DNA of 64,000 nucleotides from Agrobacterium tumefaciens (GTDB lineage: Bacteria > Pseudomonadota > Alphaproteobacteria > Rhizobiales > Rhizobiaceae), in NCBI RefSeq assembly GCF_005221325.1, contig NZ_CP039888.1, forward strand, positions 806,001-870,000, read 5' to 3'. Below the pieces are notes generated by a model, which saw nothing but the letters and a program-made list of their open reading frames with translations, ran no database searches and was not told where the DNA came from. Positions 26,119 to 34,718 of this stretch are shown one piece after another. The position numbers and the translations under genes are program-made. How positions within the stretch are numbered: position 1 is the stretch's first letter; each line of letters opens with the position of its first letter.

Positions 26119-28910
26119 GCCTGCGGCTTCCGGGTCAGGATTTTCTGGTAGAACAGGCCAATGCCGATCAGCACCGCGCCGAGCCCGATGAAGGACAGGG
26201 CTCTCAGCACACCTTCGAGATTGCTCATGTCGATCAGGAAGGCCTTTGCGACCGAGAGCAGCACGAAGGCGGCCGATGCCAGACGCAGGCTACGGGCATT
26301 AAAGCGCGAGCCGAGCACGAGCAGCAGCACGCCGATCAGCAACCAGACCACCGAATAGCTATAGGTCTCGCCCTGCAGAAAACCCTTCCAGTCGGCAATG
26401 TTTTCGCCCTGCCAGAAACGGCGCACCGAAAGCGTGGCCCAGGCGAAGCCGAGCGCTGCGCCGGCCACCGCCAGCATGCTGACATAGGGCGGGGGACGTT
26501 TTCCCCGCGCATAATAGGCAAGGCCGCCATAGGCGAGCGCCGGCAGGAGATAGCCGATCAGCAGCAGGTTGAGGACCGGGATGCGTCCGGTGTTTTCGCC
26601 GGTGAAATAGGGGTTGAGCGTGAAGAAATGCATCGTCAGCACGTTAATGACGGCAATCACGCCGGCAATCATCGAGCCGTAACGGAAGACGGGGCTGGGG
26701 CTCTTGAGATCGAGCGTCATCAGCACGCCCGAAAAACCGATGGTCAGCAGCGTGTAGATCGACTGTTCGCCGAGCGTCGGTACGCTGTTGTCAAGCGTGC
26801 CGCCATTCATCGCGTGACGGATGAGGATGGCGACGGCGAGAAGCCCCATGACGCTGGCAATCGCCTGCAGGAAGTTCTTCGCCCTGACGCCCGGCCAGTC
26901 ACGCAGCAGCCATGCCGAGGCGACGGCCAGCAGGGCGGGAATGCCATAACCCGGCAGAAGCGCGTTGAAGACCGGCGTAGTGCCGAGGTTCTGTGGCCCG
27001 ACGAGGGTGGGTTCCCATGCGATGCGGCCAAGAACGGCAACGCTTGCCACCGCCATCACCCACGGCAACACCTCCCAGTTGCGCTTGCGGCTCGCCAGCA
27101 CATAGAGGAAGCCGATGACCGAAAGCAGCACGGTTGTCACGAGCCCTTCCGTCAGCGTGTGCAGGCTGAGCGCAAAGGCGGCGAAGGAACCGAGCACGAG
27201 AATGTTGAGCGGTTTGCGATTGGCCTCATCTTTCTGCCGGTGCAGCCATTCGGCACCTGCAAGCAACACGAAGCCGAGGCCGAGACCGTAGGCCGCGTGC
27301 AGCCAGTCGCGGCCGAGATTGCCATATTCGACGAAGCTTGCCGTGGCGAGCCAGACCGGGAAAAGTGCTGCGATACCGGCCCAGAGCTGGGCGAAATCCG
27401 CATCTTCGGTGCCCTTGCGTTTGAGGAAGGAGAAGGCACACAGCACCAGGATCGCGCCGAGGCCGAGCGCCATGGCTATTTCCGCGGTGTAGCCTGTTCC
27501 GACGGGCGGAAGCGTGACGCCGGTATCATTGATGAGACCAATGAAGTCGATGCCCTGCCGCGACATCAGCGATACCGCAGCCTGCGCGCCGAGCGCGGCG
27601 ATAATCGCGGGCCAGACCGCATAGTGGCGGGCAGCGCCAAGCGCGGCAAGTGCAGCAATGAGCGCCGAAACGATCAGGGCCGGATGGGTGTCGACGCTGC
27701 CCTCGGCAAAGAGGAAACCGATGGCTGGCAGGATCACGGCCATGGACACCGTGAGACTGATGGCGAGCGACGGGCGCAGCAGAAGCCGCATGATGCGAAC
27801 CGCGCGCCGCTCGGGAGCTGCGGTTTCGGCCGCTTTTGCGGGCGGGGTGTCGAGCTGCTTTCCGGGCCACAGGAAGATCGTACCGGCCAGCATGACGAGC
27901 AGGGCAAGCGTCGGCGGTTCGGCACTGATCGTATCGGAAAAGCCGATATAACCGAGCGCCCAGAGACCGATGCCGGCATTGGCAAGCGATGGAACGACGG
28001 TCCAGCCCTGCCGGCGCGCTGCCGCTGCGGTCGCCAGCCACGAGATCGTCAGGAACACGAAAAGCGCCCAGATATTTGGCGTTTCGCTGGAAATCAGCGC
28101 CGGAGTCAGCATCGAACCGAGAAGGCCAAGACCGGCCAGCGCCTGTCCGTGCAGAAGCGACAGTCCGATGGTGGCAAAGGCGACAAGCCCAAGCAGGATG
28201 AAAGCCGTTCCAGACCCGATATAGTCGTAAATGCCATAGGCCGCGTAGACCACGCCGAACAACGTCAACGCGCCCGCCGCCGTCAGCACACCCGGTATCA
28301 TGGCATTGGAATAGGCAGCGGCAATGCCCGGCACCGCCTTGCGGCGGATAGCCTCGCCGGCAAGCCCGAGGAAAAGGCCGAAAATGGCGGCGAGCGACAG
28401 CCGCACCGCCGGGCTCAGGAGACCCGATTCGATCGAATATTTGACGAGGAAAATGCCGCCAAGCGCCAGCGCCAGCCCGCCGGCCCAGACCGCCCAACGT
28501 GCGCCGAGCAGGCTCTCGAAGCTTTCTTTCGCTGCCGGGTCAGACAAGGTATCAGTGACCGGTACAGATACGTTACTGGCGACCGGTGCAGTCGGGGCTT
28601 CCTCAAGCGCCAATTCTTCCGATGTTCCTTTGACAGGAGCTTCTTCAGGCTCGAATGCATGATCACTCTGGAAAGCTGCTGCGCTCGGCGAACCCACACT
28701 TTCATCTTTCGCCGATGAAACGGCAACATCGCCGGTTGCTGCTGCTACTGCCTGCGCAACCGCCGGCGTATCCAGGATAACAGCCATCAGACGCTTGAGG
28801 CCGTGGACCTCACGCTCCAGAGACTTAATTTTGCGGGAGTTGCGGATGCTCGCGACCAGCGTGTAGATGAAGGCCGCGACGAGGGCGAGGATAAACAGCG
28901 GGATGTCCAA
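26115..28910 (-). CDS. Large DUF2339 polytopic membrane protein
   Basis: A 931-residue inner-membrane protein of the DUF2339 family, function unknown. A first hydrophobic segment (IPLFILALVAAFIYTLVA) is followed by a cytosolic or periplasmic Ala/Glu/Pro-rich region to about residue 115, then about 25 hydrophobic segments starting at LGARWAVWAGGLALALGGIF. The start codon is TTG with a ggagag ribosome-binding site five bases upstream; no ATG in frame occurs until residue 42, which would lose the first segment. Confidence 0.88.
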   Translation of the reverse strand: MDIPLFILALVAAFIYTLVASIRNSRKIKSLEREVHGLKRLMAVILDTPAVAQAVAAATGDVAVSSAKDESVGSPSAAAFQSDHAFEPEEAPVKGTSEELALEEAPTAPVASNVSVPVTDTLSDPAAKESFESLLGARWAVWAGGLALALGGIFLVKYSIESGLLSPAVRLSLAAIFGLFLGLAGEAIRRKAVPGIAAAYSNAMIPGVLTAAGALTLFGVVYAAYGIYDYIGSGTAFILLGLVAFATIGLSLLHGQALAGLGLLGSMLTPALISSETPNIWALFVFLTISWLATAAAARRQGWTVVPSLANAGIGLWALGYIGFSDTISAEPPTLALLVMLAGTIFLWPGKQLDTPPAKAAETAAPERRAVRIMRLLLRPSLAISLTVSMAVILPAIGFLFAEGSVDTHPALIVSALIAALAALGAARHYAVWPAIIAALGAQAAVSLMSRQGIDFIGLINDTGVTLPPVGTGYTAEIAMALGLGAILVLCAFSFLKRKGTEDADFAQLWAGIAALFPVWLATASFVEYGNLGRDWLHAAYGLGLGFVLLAGAEWLHRQKDEANRKPLNILVLGSFAAFALSLHTLTEGLVTTVLLSVIGFLYVLASRKRNWEVLPWVMAVASVAVLGRIAWEPTLVGPQNLGTTPVFNALLPGYGIPALLAVASAWLLRDWPGVRAKNFLQAIASVMGLLAVAILIRHAMNGGTLDNSVPTLGEQSIYTLLTIGFSGVLMTLDLKSPSPVFRYGSMIAGVIAVINVLTMHFFTLNPYFTGENTGRIPVLNLLLIGYLLPALAYGGLAYYARGKRPPPYVSMLAVAGAALGFAWATLSVRRFWQGENIADWKGFLQGETYSYSVVWLLIGVLLLVLGSRFNARSLRLASAAFVLLSVAKAFLIDMSNLEGVLRALSFIGLGAVLIGIGLFYQKILTRKPQA

Positions 28911-29042
28911 ACGGGCTCTCCAATTACGAAGCTGTTTTTAAAGCCCTTTTGGTGAATTTATGCAAGGCCCGGTTGATGGAGCTGTGGGTAACGGGGAGAG
29001 CGGGCGAGTGACACCCGTGGGTGACACTCGAGCCGCCTCGTA

Positions 29043-30602
29043 TCAGGAAGCATCCGCCAGCCAGCGCCGCGCCGCTTCGATATCGGCAAGCCCGAGTTCG
29101 TGCCCATCCGCGAGCGTTTCCACCTCGGCCGTTGCGCCGCTCGCCACTAGCCTGCCTTGCAGCACGCTCGCGCCATCGCGGTATTTGTCGCGTTCTCCGG
29201 CAACAAGCAGGAAATTGCGGCCGGAAAGATCGGTCTGCGGCCATGTTTCAAGAACCGGCATCGGGCGATAGAGCAGGGCATCGCCGGCAAGCTCCGGATA
29301 AAGCGCCGCAAAGGCCGCATAGAAGTTCGCGCCGTTGGAATGGCCGATGAACCGCAGTTTCGAGCGATCGAGACCATAGGCGCGGATTGCCCCCTCCACG
29401 AAGGCGGCAAAGGCCTCCGCTTCGGAGACGATATCCTTCTGGTCGAAGCTGAAATCGGGGAAGCGCCGGAACCAGCGGGCGATCTCTTCTTCCGTGCTGC
29501 GGCCGCGCACGCCGAGAAGGGTGGCGCCGGGCGCCGCCCTGTGTGCCAGCGGCGTCAGGCTCGTTTCACTGCCGCCGGAACCATGCAGCAGGATGAGGGT
29601 GCTGCCATCAGGCTCCTGCGGCGTGTAGAAACGGTGCACGAAGAGCAGGTCGCGATAGACGATCCGCTCTTCGCCCGGCATTGCAAATTGCGGCAGGGAG
29701 ACGCGCACATCCGCTTCATCTTTCATGAAGAGTGGTGGAATGAACAGTTCTTCGCCAAGCGTCGCCAGCGGTTCGTCCACCGTCATGCCGGGCGCATCGG
29801 TCGCCATTTCAATCAGTACGCCGCCGGGTTCGCGGACGTAGAGCGAGTGGAAATATTTCCGGTCATGGGCATTGGTGGTGCTGGAATTCAGCGATTTCAG
29901 CCCTGTGAGAACCGTGTTCAGTTCATCCATGTCCTTCGCACGGAAAGCGATGTGGTCGACCGTGCCGGTGCCGGGCGCGCTGGACCAGAAGCCGGTCGCA
30001 TCGCGCACGTCGATAATGTCGCCGCTGTCGGAAACGAGCCGGCGGATCGCGCCCGCCTGGCTTTCGTGGCGGTAACCGAAGTGTTTTTCCAGAAACGCCA
30101 CGGTTTCTTCGGGCACCTCGCTCAGCAAGGTTGCGCCATAGATTCGGCGAATGGCGTCTTCCGCGGAGATGTCGGCCGTCACATGCGGTGTCGCATCGGC
30201 AAAGGCATGGGTGCCGACCAGCTTGACGATCAGGCCATCAGGGTCTTTCAGCCGGATGACGGGGGCGCCGAATTCATCCGATGGCCCCTCGGCGCGGATG
30301 CCGAATTTCAGCGCCCGCGTCAGCCAGAAGCCGATCGCGGCTGGGTCGATCGCCACGGAAATTTCCAGTGTCTGCCCATAACCGACGCGGCCCTGGCCGC
30401 CATCTTCCCAGACCAGAAAGGTCAATAACGAGCCGGGAGAGGCAATATCGTCGCCGTAAAGCAGATGCAACTGCATGGCGTCTTCAAAGCCGGCCGTGCG
30501 CTTGACCAGCCGCAGCCCCAGGAAACCGGCGTAAAAATCCACATTCGCCTGCACCTTCCGGGTGATCATGGTGATGTGGTGTATTCCAAGTGCAGAATTC
30601 AT
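29043..30602 (-). CDS. Fusion: VOC ring-cleaving dioxygenase + alpha/beta hydrolase (MhqO-MhqD-like)
   Basis: One uninterrupted 519-residue frame with two enzymes. Residues 1 to about 310 form a double VOC (glyoxalase-fold) domain like the MhqO/CatE quinone-responsive dioxygenases: HHITMITRKVQANVDFY, VDHIAFRAKD and EPGGVLIEMATDAPG supply the His-His-Glu metal ligands. Residues of about 320-519 form an alpha/beta hydrolase like MhqD: LILLHGSGGSE, nucleophile Ser in FIGHSNGANF, and catalytic His in DGHELGLAD. In Bacillus the two are separate proteins of one operon responding to quinones. A role in detoxifying quinones or aromatics is inferred. Confidence 0.9.
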   Translation of the reverse strand: MNSALGIHHITMITRKVQANVDFYAGFLGLRLVKRTAGFEDAMQLHLLYGDDIASPGSLLTFLVWEDGGQGRVGYGQTLEISVAIDPAAIGFWLTRALKFGIRAEGPSDEFGAPVIRLKDPDGLIVKLVGTHAFADATPHVTADISAEDAIRRIYGATLLSEVPEETVAFLEKHFGYRHESQAGAIRRLVSDSGDIIDVRDATGFWSSAPGTGTVDHIAFRAKDMDELNTVLTGLKSLNSSTTNAHDRKYFHSLYVREPGGVLIEMATDAPGMTVDEPLATLGEELFIPPLFMKDEADVRVSLPQFAMPGEERIVYRDLLFVHRFYTPQEPDGSTLILLHGSGGSETSLTPLAHRAAPGATLLGVRGRSTEEEIARWFRRFPDFSFDQKDIVSEAEAFAAFVEGAIRAYGLDRSKLRFIGHSNGANFYAAFAALYPELAGDALLYRPMPVLETWPQTDLSGRNFLLVAGERDKYRDGASVLQGRLVASGATAEVETLADGHELGLADIEAARRWLADAS

Positions 30603-30792
30603 GTCGCCGTCCCGCCGTTTCGCCTGCCGTTTAAGGCCCTATTTGTCTCACGCTGCCCCTGATCCGCAACCCCGGCAAATGAGAACGATGTGTTCTCTGT
30701 GTGAACGATGTTTTCCGTGCTTTGTTGCACGCGGCATGGGCAGAATTGCCAGCTCTTTGCCTGTGTATCGATCATCTATGCATATAAAATAA

Positions 30793-30821
30793 GCATACAA
30801 AATAACGGCTATTTTGTATGC
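30793..30821. promoter_or_regulatory. Perfect 12-bp inverted repeat, probable operator
   Basis: GCATACAAAATA and TATTTTGTATGC are exact reverse complements separated by five bases (acggc). The site lies 73 bp before the start of the ABC substrate-binding gene, in the divergent gap to the dioxygenase-hydrolase fusion. Each half holds a TTGTATGC-type core similar to GntR/FadR-family half sites. The regulator is not encoded nearby. Confidence 0.6.
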
Positions 30822-30893
30822 AATTTTATCTTGCCTTGAGGGTTGGAATTGGGTCTTATGCAACCAATCCAGTAAAACCATCAGGGGGAATAG

Positions 30894-31937
30894 ATGATTT
30901 TAACGCGCAGGTTGTTGTCGAGAACGCTGGCCATTGCCGCCCTCGGTGCGGTCGCTGGCTTTTCGCTGCCGGTGACGGGTGCTTATGCTGAAACGCCGGT
31001 GAAATTCACGCTTGACTGGAAATTCGAAGGACCGGCTGCCGGTTTCCTGCTGGCGCTCGACAAGGGGTATTTCAAGGCCGAAGGCCTCGATGTCACCATC
31101 GACAGCGGCAACGGCTCGGTCGAGGCCATCCCGCGCGTTGCGACCGGCGCCTACCAAATGGGTTTCGGCGATATCAATTCGGTAATGAAGTTCCTCGACG
31201 AGGATCCGAGCCAGAAGATCAAGGCCGTTTATATGGTCTATGAGCGCCCGACTTTCGCCGTCGTCGGCCGCAAGTCGCTCGGTGTCACCGGCGATCCGAA
31301 GTCGCTGGAAGGCAAGAAGCTCGGCGCGCCGCCGCCGGATGGCGCCTTCGCGCAATGGCCTGCTTTCAAGCAGGTGGCGGGCCTTGATGACAGCGAGATC
31401 AAGATCGAATCGATCGGTTTTCCGGTGCGTGAACCGATGCTCGCAAAGGGTGACGTCGATGCCGTTTTCGGCTTTGCCTTTTCGGTGATCCTCAATCTCA
31501 AGAAACAGGGCATTGCCGATGACGATATCTCGACGATCCTGATGGCAGAGCATGGCTTGAATCTCTATGGCAATGCGGTGCTGGTAAACACTGATTTCGC
31601 TGAGAAAAACCCTGAAGCCGTGAAGGGCTTCCTGAAAGCACTGGCCAAGGGCTTCGCCGATTCCGTCAAGAACCCCGAAGAGGGCGTGGCAGTGGTATTG
31701 AAGCGCAACGAGACGCTGGACAGCGCCATCGAGCTGGAGCGCCTCAACATGGCCAACAGCATGAATATCAAGACGCCCTATGTGGTGGAGAACGGCATGG
31801 GCGGCGTCGATCCGGCCCGGCTCGCAGCCTCGCTGGAGACACTCAAGGTTTCCATGGGCCTGAAGGGCAACGTCAAGGCGGAGCAGGTTTTCGACGCGAC
31901 CTATCTGCCGGCCAAGGAAGAACGCATGCTTCCCTGA
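30894..31937 (+). CDS. ABC transporter substrate-binding protein (NMT1/THI5-like)
   Basis: Periplasmic binding protein of 347 residues. A twin-Arg-like or Sec signal (ILTRRLLSRTLAIAALGAVAGF, cleavage near AYA-ET) precedes an NMT1/THI5 domain (VKFTLDWKFEGPAAGFLLALDKGYF-type start, FGDINSVMKF). Such proteins bind pyrimidine thiamine precursors, nitrate, taurine or similar ligands; no feature decides which. A strong ribosome-binding site (aggggga) precedes the ATG. It heads an operon with ATPase and permease, interrupted by a mosaic repeat. Confidence 0.9.
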   Translation: MILTRRLLSRTLAIAALGAVAGFSLPVTGAYAETPVKFTLDWKFEGPAAGFLLALDKGYFKAEGLDVTIDSGNGSVEAIPRVATGAYQMGFGDINSVMKFLDEDPSQKIKAVYMVYERPTFAVVGRKSLGVTGDPKSLEGKKLGAPPPDGAFAQWPAFKQVAGLDDSEIKIESIGFPVREPMLAKGDVDAVFGFAFSVILNLKKQGIADDDISTILMAEHGLNLYGNAVLVNTDFAEKNPEAVKGFLKALAKGFADSVKNPEEGVAVVLKRNETLDSAIELERLNMANSMNIKTPYVVENGMGGVDPARLAASLETLKVSMGLKGNVKAEQVFDATYLPAKEERMLP

Positions 31938-31969
31938 AGAAGATTGTAGCGCGAGCGGGTGCGGCCTGC

Positions 31970-32091
31970 TTCTTCTCCCCGCCGGGGAGAAGTCCGCGGC
32001 AGCGGGATGAGGGGCAAGCTCTCCGCATATCACTGGCGTCGCCCCCCTCATCGGACCCTTCGGGCCACCTTCTCCCCGGCGGGGAGAAGAA
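31970..32091. repeat. Mosaic palindromic repeat inside the ABC operon
   Basis: Both ends carry a cttctcccc-ggggagaag palindrome (31972-31992 and 32069-32089), with a connecting segment cctcatcggacccttcgggcc. This is a common intergenic mosaic element of rhizobia. It lies in the transcribed gap between the binding-protein gene and the ATPase gene, where a stable hairpin could lower expression of the downstream genes relative to the binding protein. Confidence 0.75.
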
Positions 32092-32188
32092 ACAAGCGGC
32101 AATGCCGGGTGTAGCTGGCAGCCTTGGAATTGCGGCGGGAACAACGAAGGCCATAAGCGCCCGGTCCAGCCTAAGAATGGGGATCTCG

Positions 32189-32977
32189 ATGTCACATCTC
32201 GTGGAAATAGACGGCGTGGACATGCGCTACGGCGGTTCCGCCGGCACGCTCGCCGTATCCGGCCTGAACCTGACGGTCGATAAGGGTGAGTTCGCAGCGG
32301 TGGTCGGTCCTTCCGGCTGCGGCAAGTCCACCCTGATGAAGCTGGTGACGGGGTTGCATATTCCGCAAAAGGGCAATGTCATCGTCGCCGGGCGGCAGGT
32401 CACCGAACCGGTCTCCATCGTCGGCATGGCGTTTCAGAACCCGACGATGCTGCCCTGGCGCACGACGTTGGAAAATATCCTGCTGCCGCTCGAAATCGTC
32501 GAGAAACACCGCCACCGGCTGCGTGCCCACAAGGCCGAGTATGTCGCGAAAGCCGAGCGCCTTCTGGAGATCGTCGGTCTGAAGGGATTTGGCTCCAAAT
32601 ATCCTTGGCAGCTTTCCGGCGGCATGCAGCAGCGCGCCAATCTCTGCCGCGCGCTCATCCACGAACCGGAATTGCTGATGCTGGACGAGCCTTTTGGCGC
32701 GCTCGATGCATTCACCCGTGAGGAGTTGTGGTGTGTCATCCGCGACCTGCACGCCGCGCAGCGCGTCACCATCATCCTCGTGACCCATGATCTGCGCGAA
32801 GCAACCTTTCTCGCGGACAAGATTTTCGTGATGAGCGCAAGGCCCGGCCGCGTACTGGCGGAACATCGCGTGCCCTTCGCCCGCCCACGCCAGCTCGATA
32901 TCATGTATGACAAGGGTTTCAACGACATGGTGCAGGAACTGCATGGCGAAATCGCGCAGGCGAGGGTTGCGGCATGA
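32189..32977 (+). CDS. ABC transporter ATP-binding protein
   Basis: ATPase subunit of the NMT1-type importer, 262 residues. Walker A GPSGCGKSTLMKL, Q-loop FQNPTMLPWRTTLENI, signature LSGGMQQRANLCRAL, Walker B LLMLDEPFGALD and switch His in LVTHDLREATF are all present, as in the nitrate/sulfonate/taurine (TauB/SsuB) group. The start MSHLVEIDG (32189) has gggga five bases upstream; another ATG lies at 32177. It overlaps the permease gene by 4 bp. Confidence 0.93.
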   Translation: MSHLVEIDGVDMRYGGSAGTLAVSGLNLTVDKGEFAAVVGPSGCGKSTLMKLVTGLHIPQKGNVIVAGRQVTEPVSIVGMAFQNPTMLPWRTTLENILLPLEIVEKHRHRLRAHKAEYVAKAERLLEIVGLKGFGSKYPWQLSGGMQQRANLCRALIHEPELLMLDEPFGALDAFTREELWCVIRDLHAAQRVTIILVTHDLREATFLADKIFVMSARPGRVLAEHRVPFARPRQLDIMYDKGFNDMVQELHGEIAQARVAA

Positions 32978-33792
32978 GCGCGATCATGGAAAGCACCGTG
33001 GCGGCCGAACCGCGCAAGCCGCTGATTGCCCGGGTCAATTGGGTAAAAGCCGCCCCATGGCTCTATACGCTGGCGCTTTTCGTGCTGTGGGAACTGCTCG
33101 TCTACGCGCTGAAAATGCCGCCTACGATTCTGCCGTCGCCGGTCAGGGTCGGGCAGGCCATCGTGCAATATTGGTCGCCGATCTGGAAAAACTCGCTGCA
33201 GACGCTTTACACCACGACGCTGGGCTTCGCCATTGCCGTCGCCGCCGGCCTCGCCATCGGCCTGTTCATCGGCTGGTCGAAAACCATCTATGCGGGCCTC
33301 TATCCGCTGATGATAGGCTTTAACGCCATCCCAAAGGTGGCGCTGGTGCCCATCCTCGTCATCTGGTTCGGCATCGGCACGGTTCCGGCGGTTCTGACCG
33401 CCTTCCTGATTTCCTTCTTTCCCATCGTCGTTAATGTCGCCACCGGCCTTGCCACCATCGAGCCGGAAACCGAGGACGTGTTGCGGGCGCTCGGCGCCAA
33501 GAAGATGGACATCATGCTGAAAGTCGGCATTCCGCGGTCCATGCCCTATTTCTTCGGCTCACTCAAAATCGCCATCACGCTCGCCTTCGTCGGCTCGGTT
33601 GTCTCGGAAACCGTCGCCTCCAACTACGGCCTCGGCAATATGATGAGTTCGGCGCAGAGCCAGTTCAACGTGCCGCTCGTCTTTGCCGGTCTGCTGATGC
33701 TCGCGGTGGAAGGTATTGCCATGTATGCGGTCATGGCCTGGCTGGAAAAGCGAATGACCGGCTGGGCCCATCGTTCGACCATGGGGCAATAA
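32974..33792 (+). CDS. ABC transporter permease
   Basis: Membrane subunit of the importer, 272 residues with about six membrane segments. The EAA loop reads EDVLRALGAKKMDIMLKVGIPRSMP, the site that contacts the ATPase, as in BPD_transp_1 permeases of the TauC/SsuC group. The start overlaps the ATPase stop (ATGA), so the subunits are coupled. Confidence 0.93.
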   Translation: MSAIMESTVAAEPRKPLIARVNWVKAAPWLYTLALFVLWELLVYALKMPPTILPSPVRVGQAIVQYWSPIWKNSLQTLYTTTLGFAIAVAAGLAIGLFIGWSKTIYAGLYPLMIGFNAIPKVALVPILVIWFGIGTVPAVLTAFLISFFPIVVNVATGLATIEPETEDVLRALGAKKMDIMLKVGIPRSMPYFFGSLKIAITLAFVGSVVSETVASNYGLGNMMSSAQSQFNVPLVFAGLLMLAVEGIAMYAVMAWLEKRMTGWAHRSTMGQ

Positions 33793-33798
33793 GGAATA

Positions 33799-33829
33799 CA
33801 GCACGGACACGAGAATTGTGCCCGTGCTG
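33799..33829. terminator. Hairpin between convergent ABC permease and zinT
   Basis: CAGCACGG-a-CAC / GTG-c-CCGTGCTG forms a strong stem 7 bp after the permease stop and about 18 bp from the zinT stop. There is no clear T-run, so termination is only suggested. Confidence 0.45.
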
Positions 33830-33846
33830 GAATATCCGGTGCGAAC

Positions 33847-34539
33847 TTAATGCGCCGCCATTTCCTTCACGATATCAGCACCGTCCATCAGGAAGGGATA
33901 ATAGGTCGGCCAATTGGTGACTTCATCCAGCAGTGCCTTGCGGTCGTTACCCCAATAGAGATGGTAATGGCCCGCTTTGACCGGGGCGATGGAGTGGTCG
34001 CTGAACTGGATGAATTGCGGTGCAGCCTCGTCGCCGGCGGTCTTCTTGAAGATATACCGTACGCCGCGATTGCCCTTCTTGTAGGTCAGGATTTCATGGC
34101 CGTCGCTGACATAGGTGCCTTCAGCGGGCTTGCCGTCCTTGTAGAATGCCACGCTGTCGGCCTTGATCACGATGCGGTTGACGTCGGTCTTGTAGCCGAT
34201 CTCGTAATAGGCGCGATATTCGGCCGCCGTTTTGTCGCCATGCGCCGCCTTGTCGGCCATGACGCCGTCGAGCGAGCCGTTCAGCAGATAGGGATAAACC
34301 GATTGCCAGTCGCCTTCCCAATCGGAAAGTGCGCGCGGTTTCACTTGAGCGTCCTCGAAATAACCCTTGTAAATCTGCTTTTCCGCCTCGGTCATCTGGT
34401 GGCCGTGGTCATGACCATGACCATGGTCATGGCTGTGGGCAGTGGATTTGTCGCCGCCGGCAGCGGTTGCCGCGGCAGCCGCCAGCAGCATGGAACCAAG
34501 TGCGAGCGCGCCGGTGACGCGGGTCAGTGTCTTCTGCAT
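33847..34539 (-). CDS. zinT: ZinT-type periplasmic zinc-binding protein
   Basis: Periplasmic metal-binding protein that helps recruit zinc under shortage. It has 230 residues: signal peptide (ALALGSMLLAAAAATAAGG), then a His-rich stretch (HSHDHGHGHDHGH, residues 36-48), then the ZinT/YodA lipocalin-like domain (LSDWEGDWQSVYPYL, HYHLYWGNDRKAL, WPTYYPFLMDG). The His of HYHLYWG are conserved zinc ligands. A Zur-like box lies 36 bp upstream of the start codon. The gene stands apart from any znuABC genes in this window. Confidence 0.92.
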   Translation of the reverse strand: MQKTLTRVTGALALGSMLLAAAAATAAGGDKSTAHSHDHGHGHDHGHQMTEAEKQIYKGYFEDAQVKPRALSDWEGDWQSVYPYLLNGSLDGVMADKAAHGDKTAAEYRAYYEIGYKTDVNRIVIKADSVAFYKDGKPAEGTYVSDGHEILTYKKGNRGVRYIFKKTAGDEAAPQFIQFSDHSIAPVKAGHYHLYWGNDRKALLDEVTNWPTYYPFLMDGADIVKEMAAH

Positions 34540-34574
34540 TGTTTCGGCCCTCTTCAGTCTGCGATCAAAAATAA

Positions 34575-34592
34575 GTAACGTAATAACATTAC
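34575..34592. promoter_or_regulatory. Zur-like operator before zinT
   Basis: GTAACGTAATAACATTAC is an 18-bp imperfect palindrome (14 of 18 positions symmetric) in an AT-rich stretch just upstream of zinT. It resembles Zur boxes of alphaproteobacteria, which are built around a TAATAACATTAC-like centre. Repression by Zur in zinc-replete cells is inferred. Confidence 0.6.
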
Positions 34593-34652
34593 ATATCGAC
34601 CTATAGAGGCGTCTTTTGCGGGACGCAAGAGTGCGTGTTGAGGTGACCTCAT

Positions 34653-34686
34653 GAAAAAGCGCGATGGCTGTTCAGCCACCGCGCTT
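34653..34686 (-). terminator. Terminator of the mscS-family gene
   Basis: On the minus strand AAGCGCGGTGGCTG / CAGCCATCGCGCTT folds into a stem followed by TTTCAT, 33 bases after the stop codon. Confidence 0.7.
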
Positions 34687-34718
34687 GAAAATCTGCGGGA
34701 AGGGTGAGCCGTCACGCC

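Noticed and set aside
26161..28718. Very long plus-strand open frame (over 900 codons) opposite the DUF2339 gene
   Set aside because: High GC leaves antisense frames open. The product is charged low-complexity sequence without domains, while the minus strand gives a regular polytopic membrane protein.
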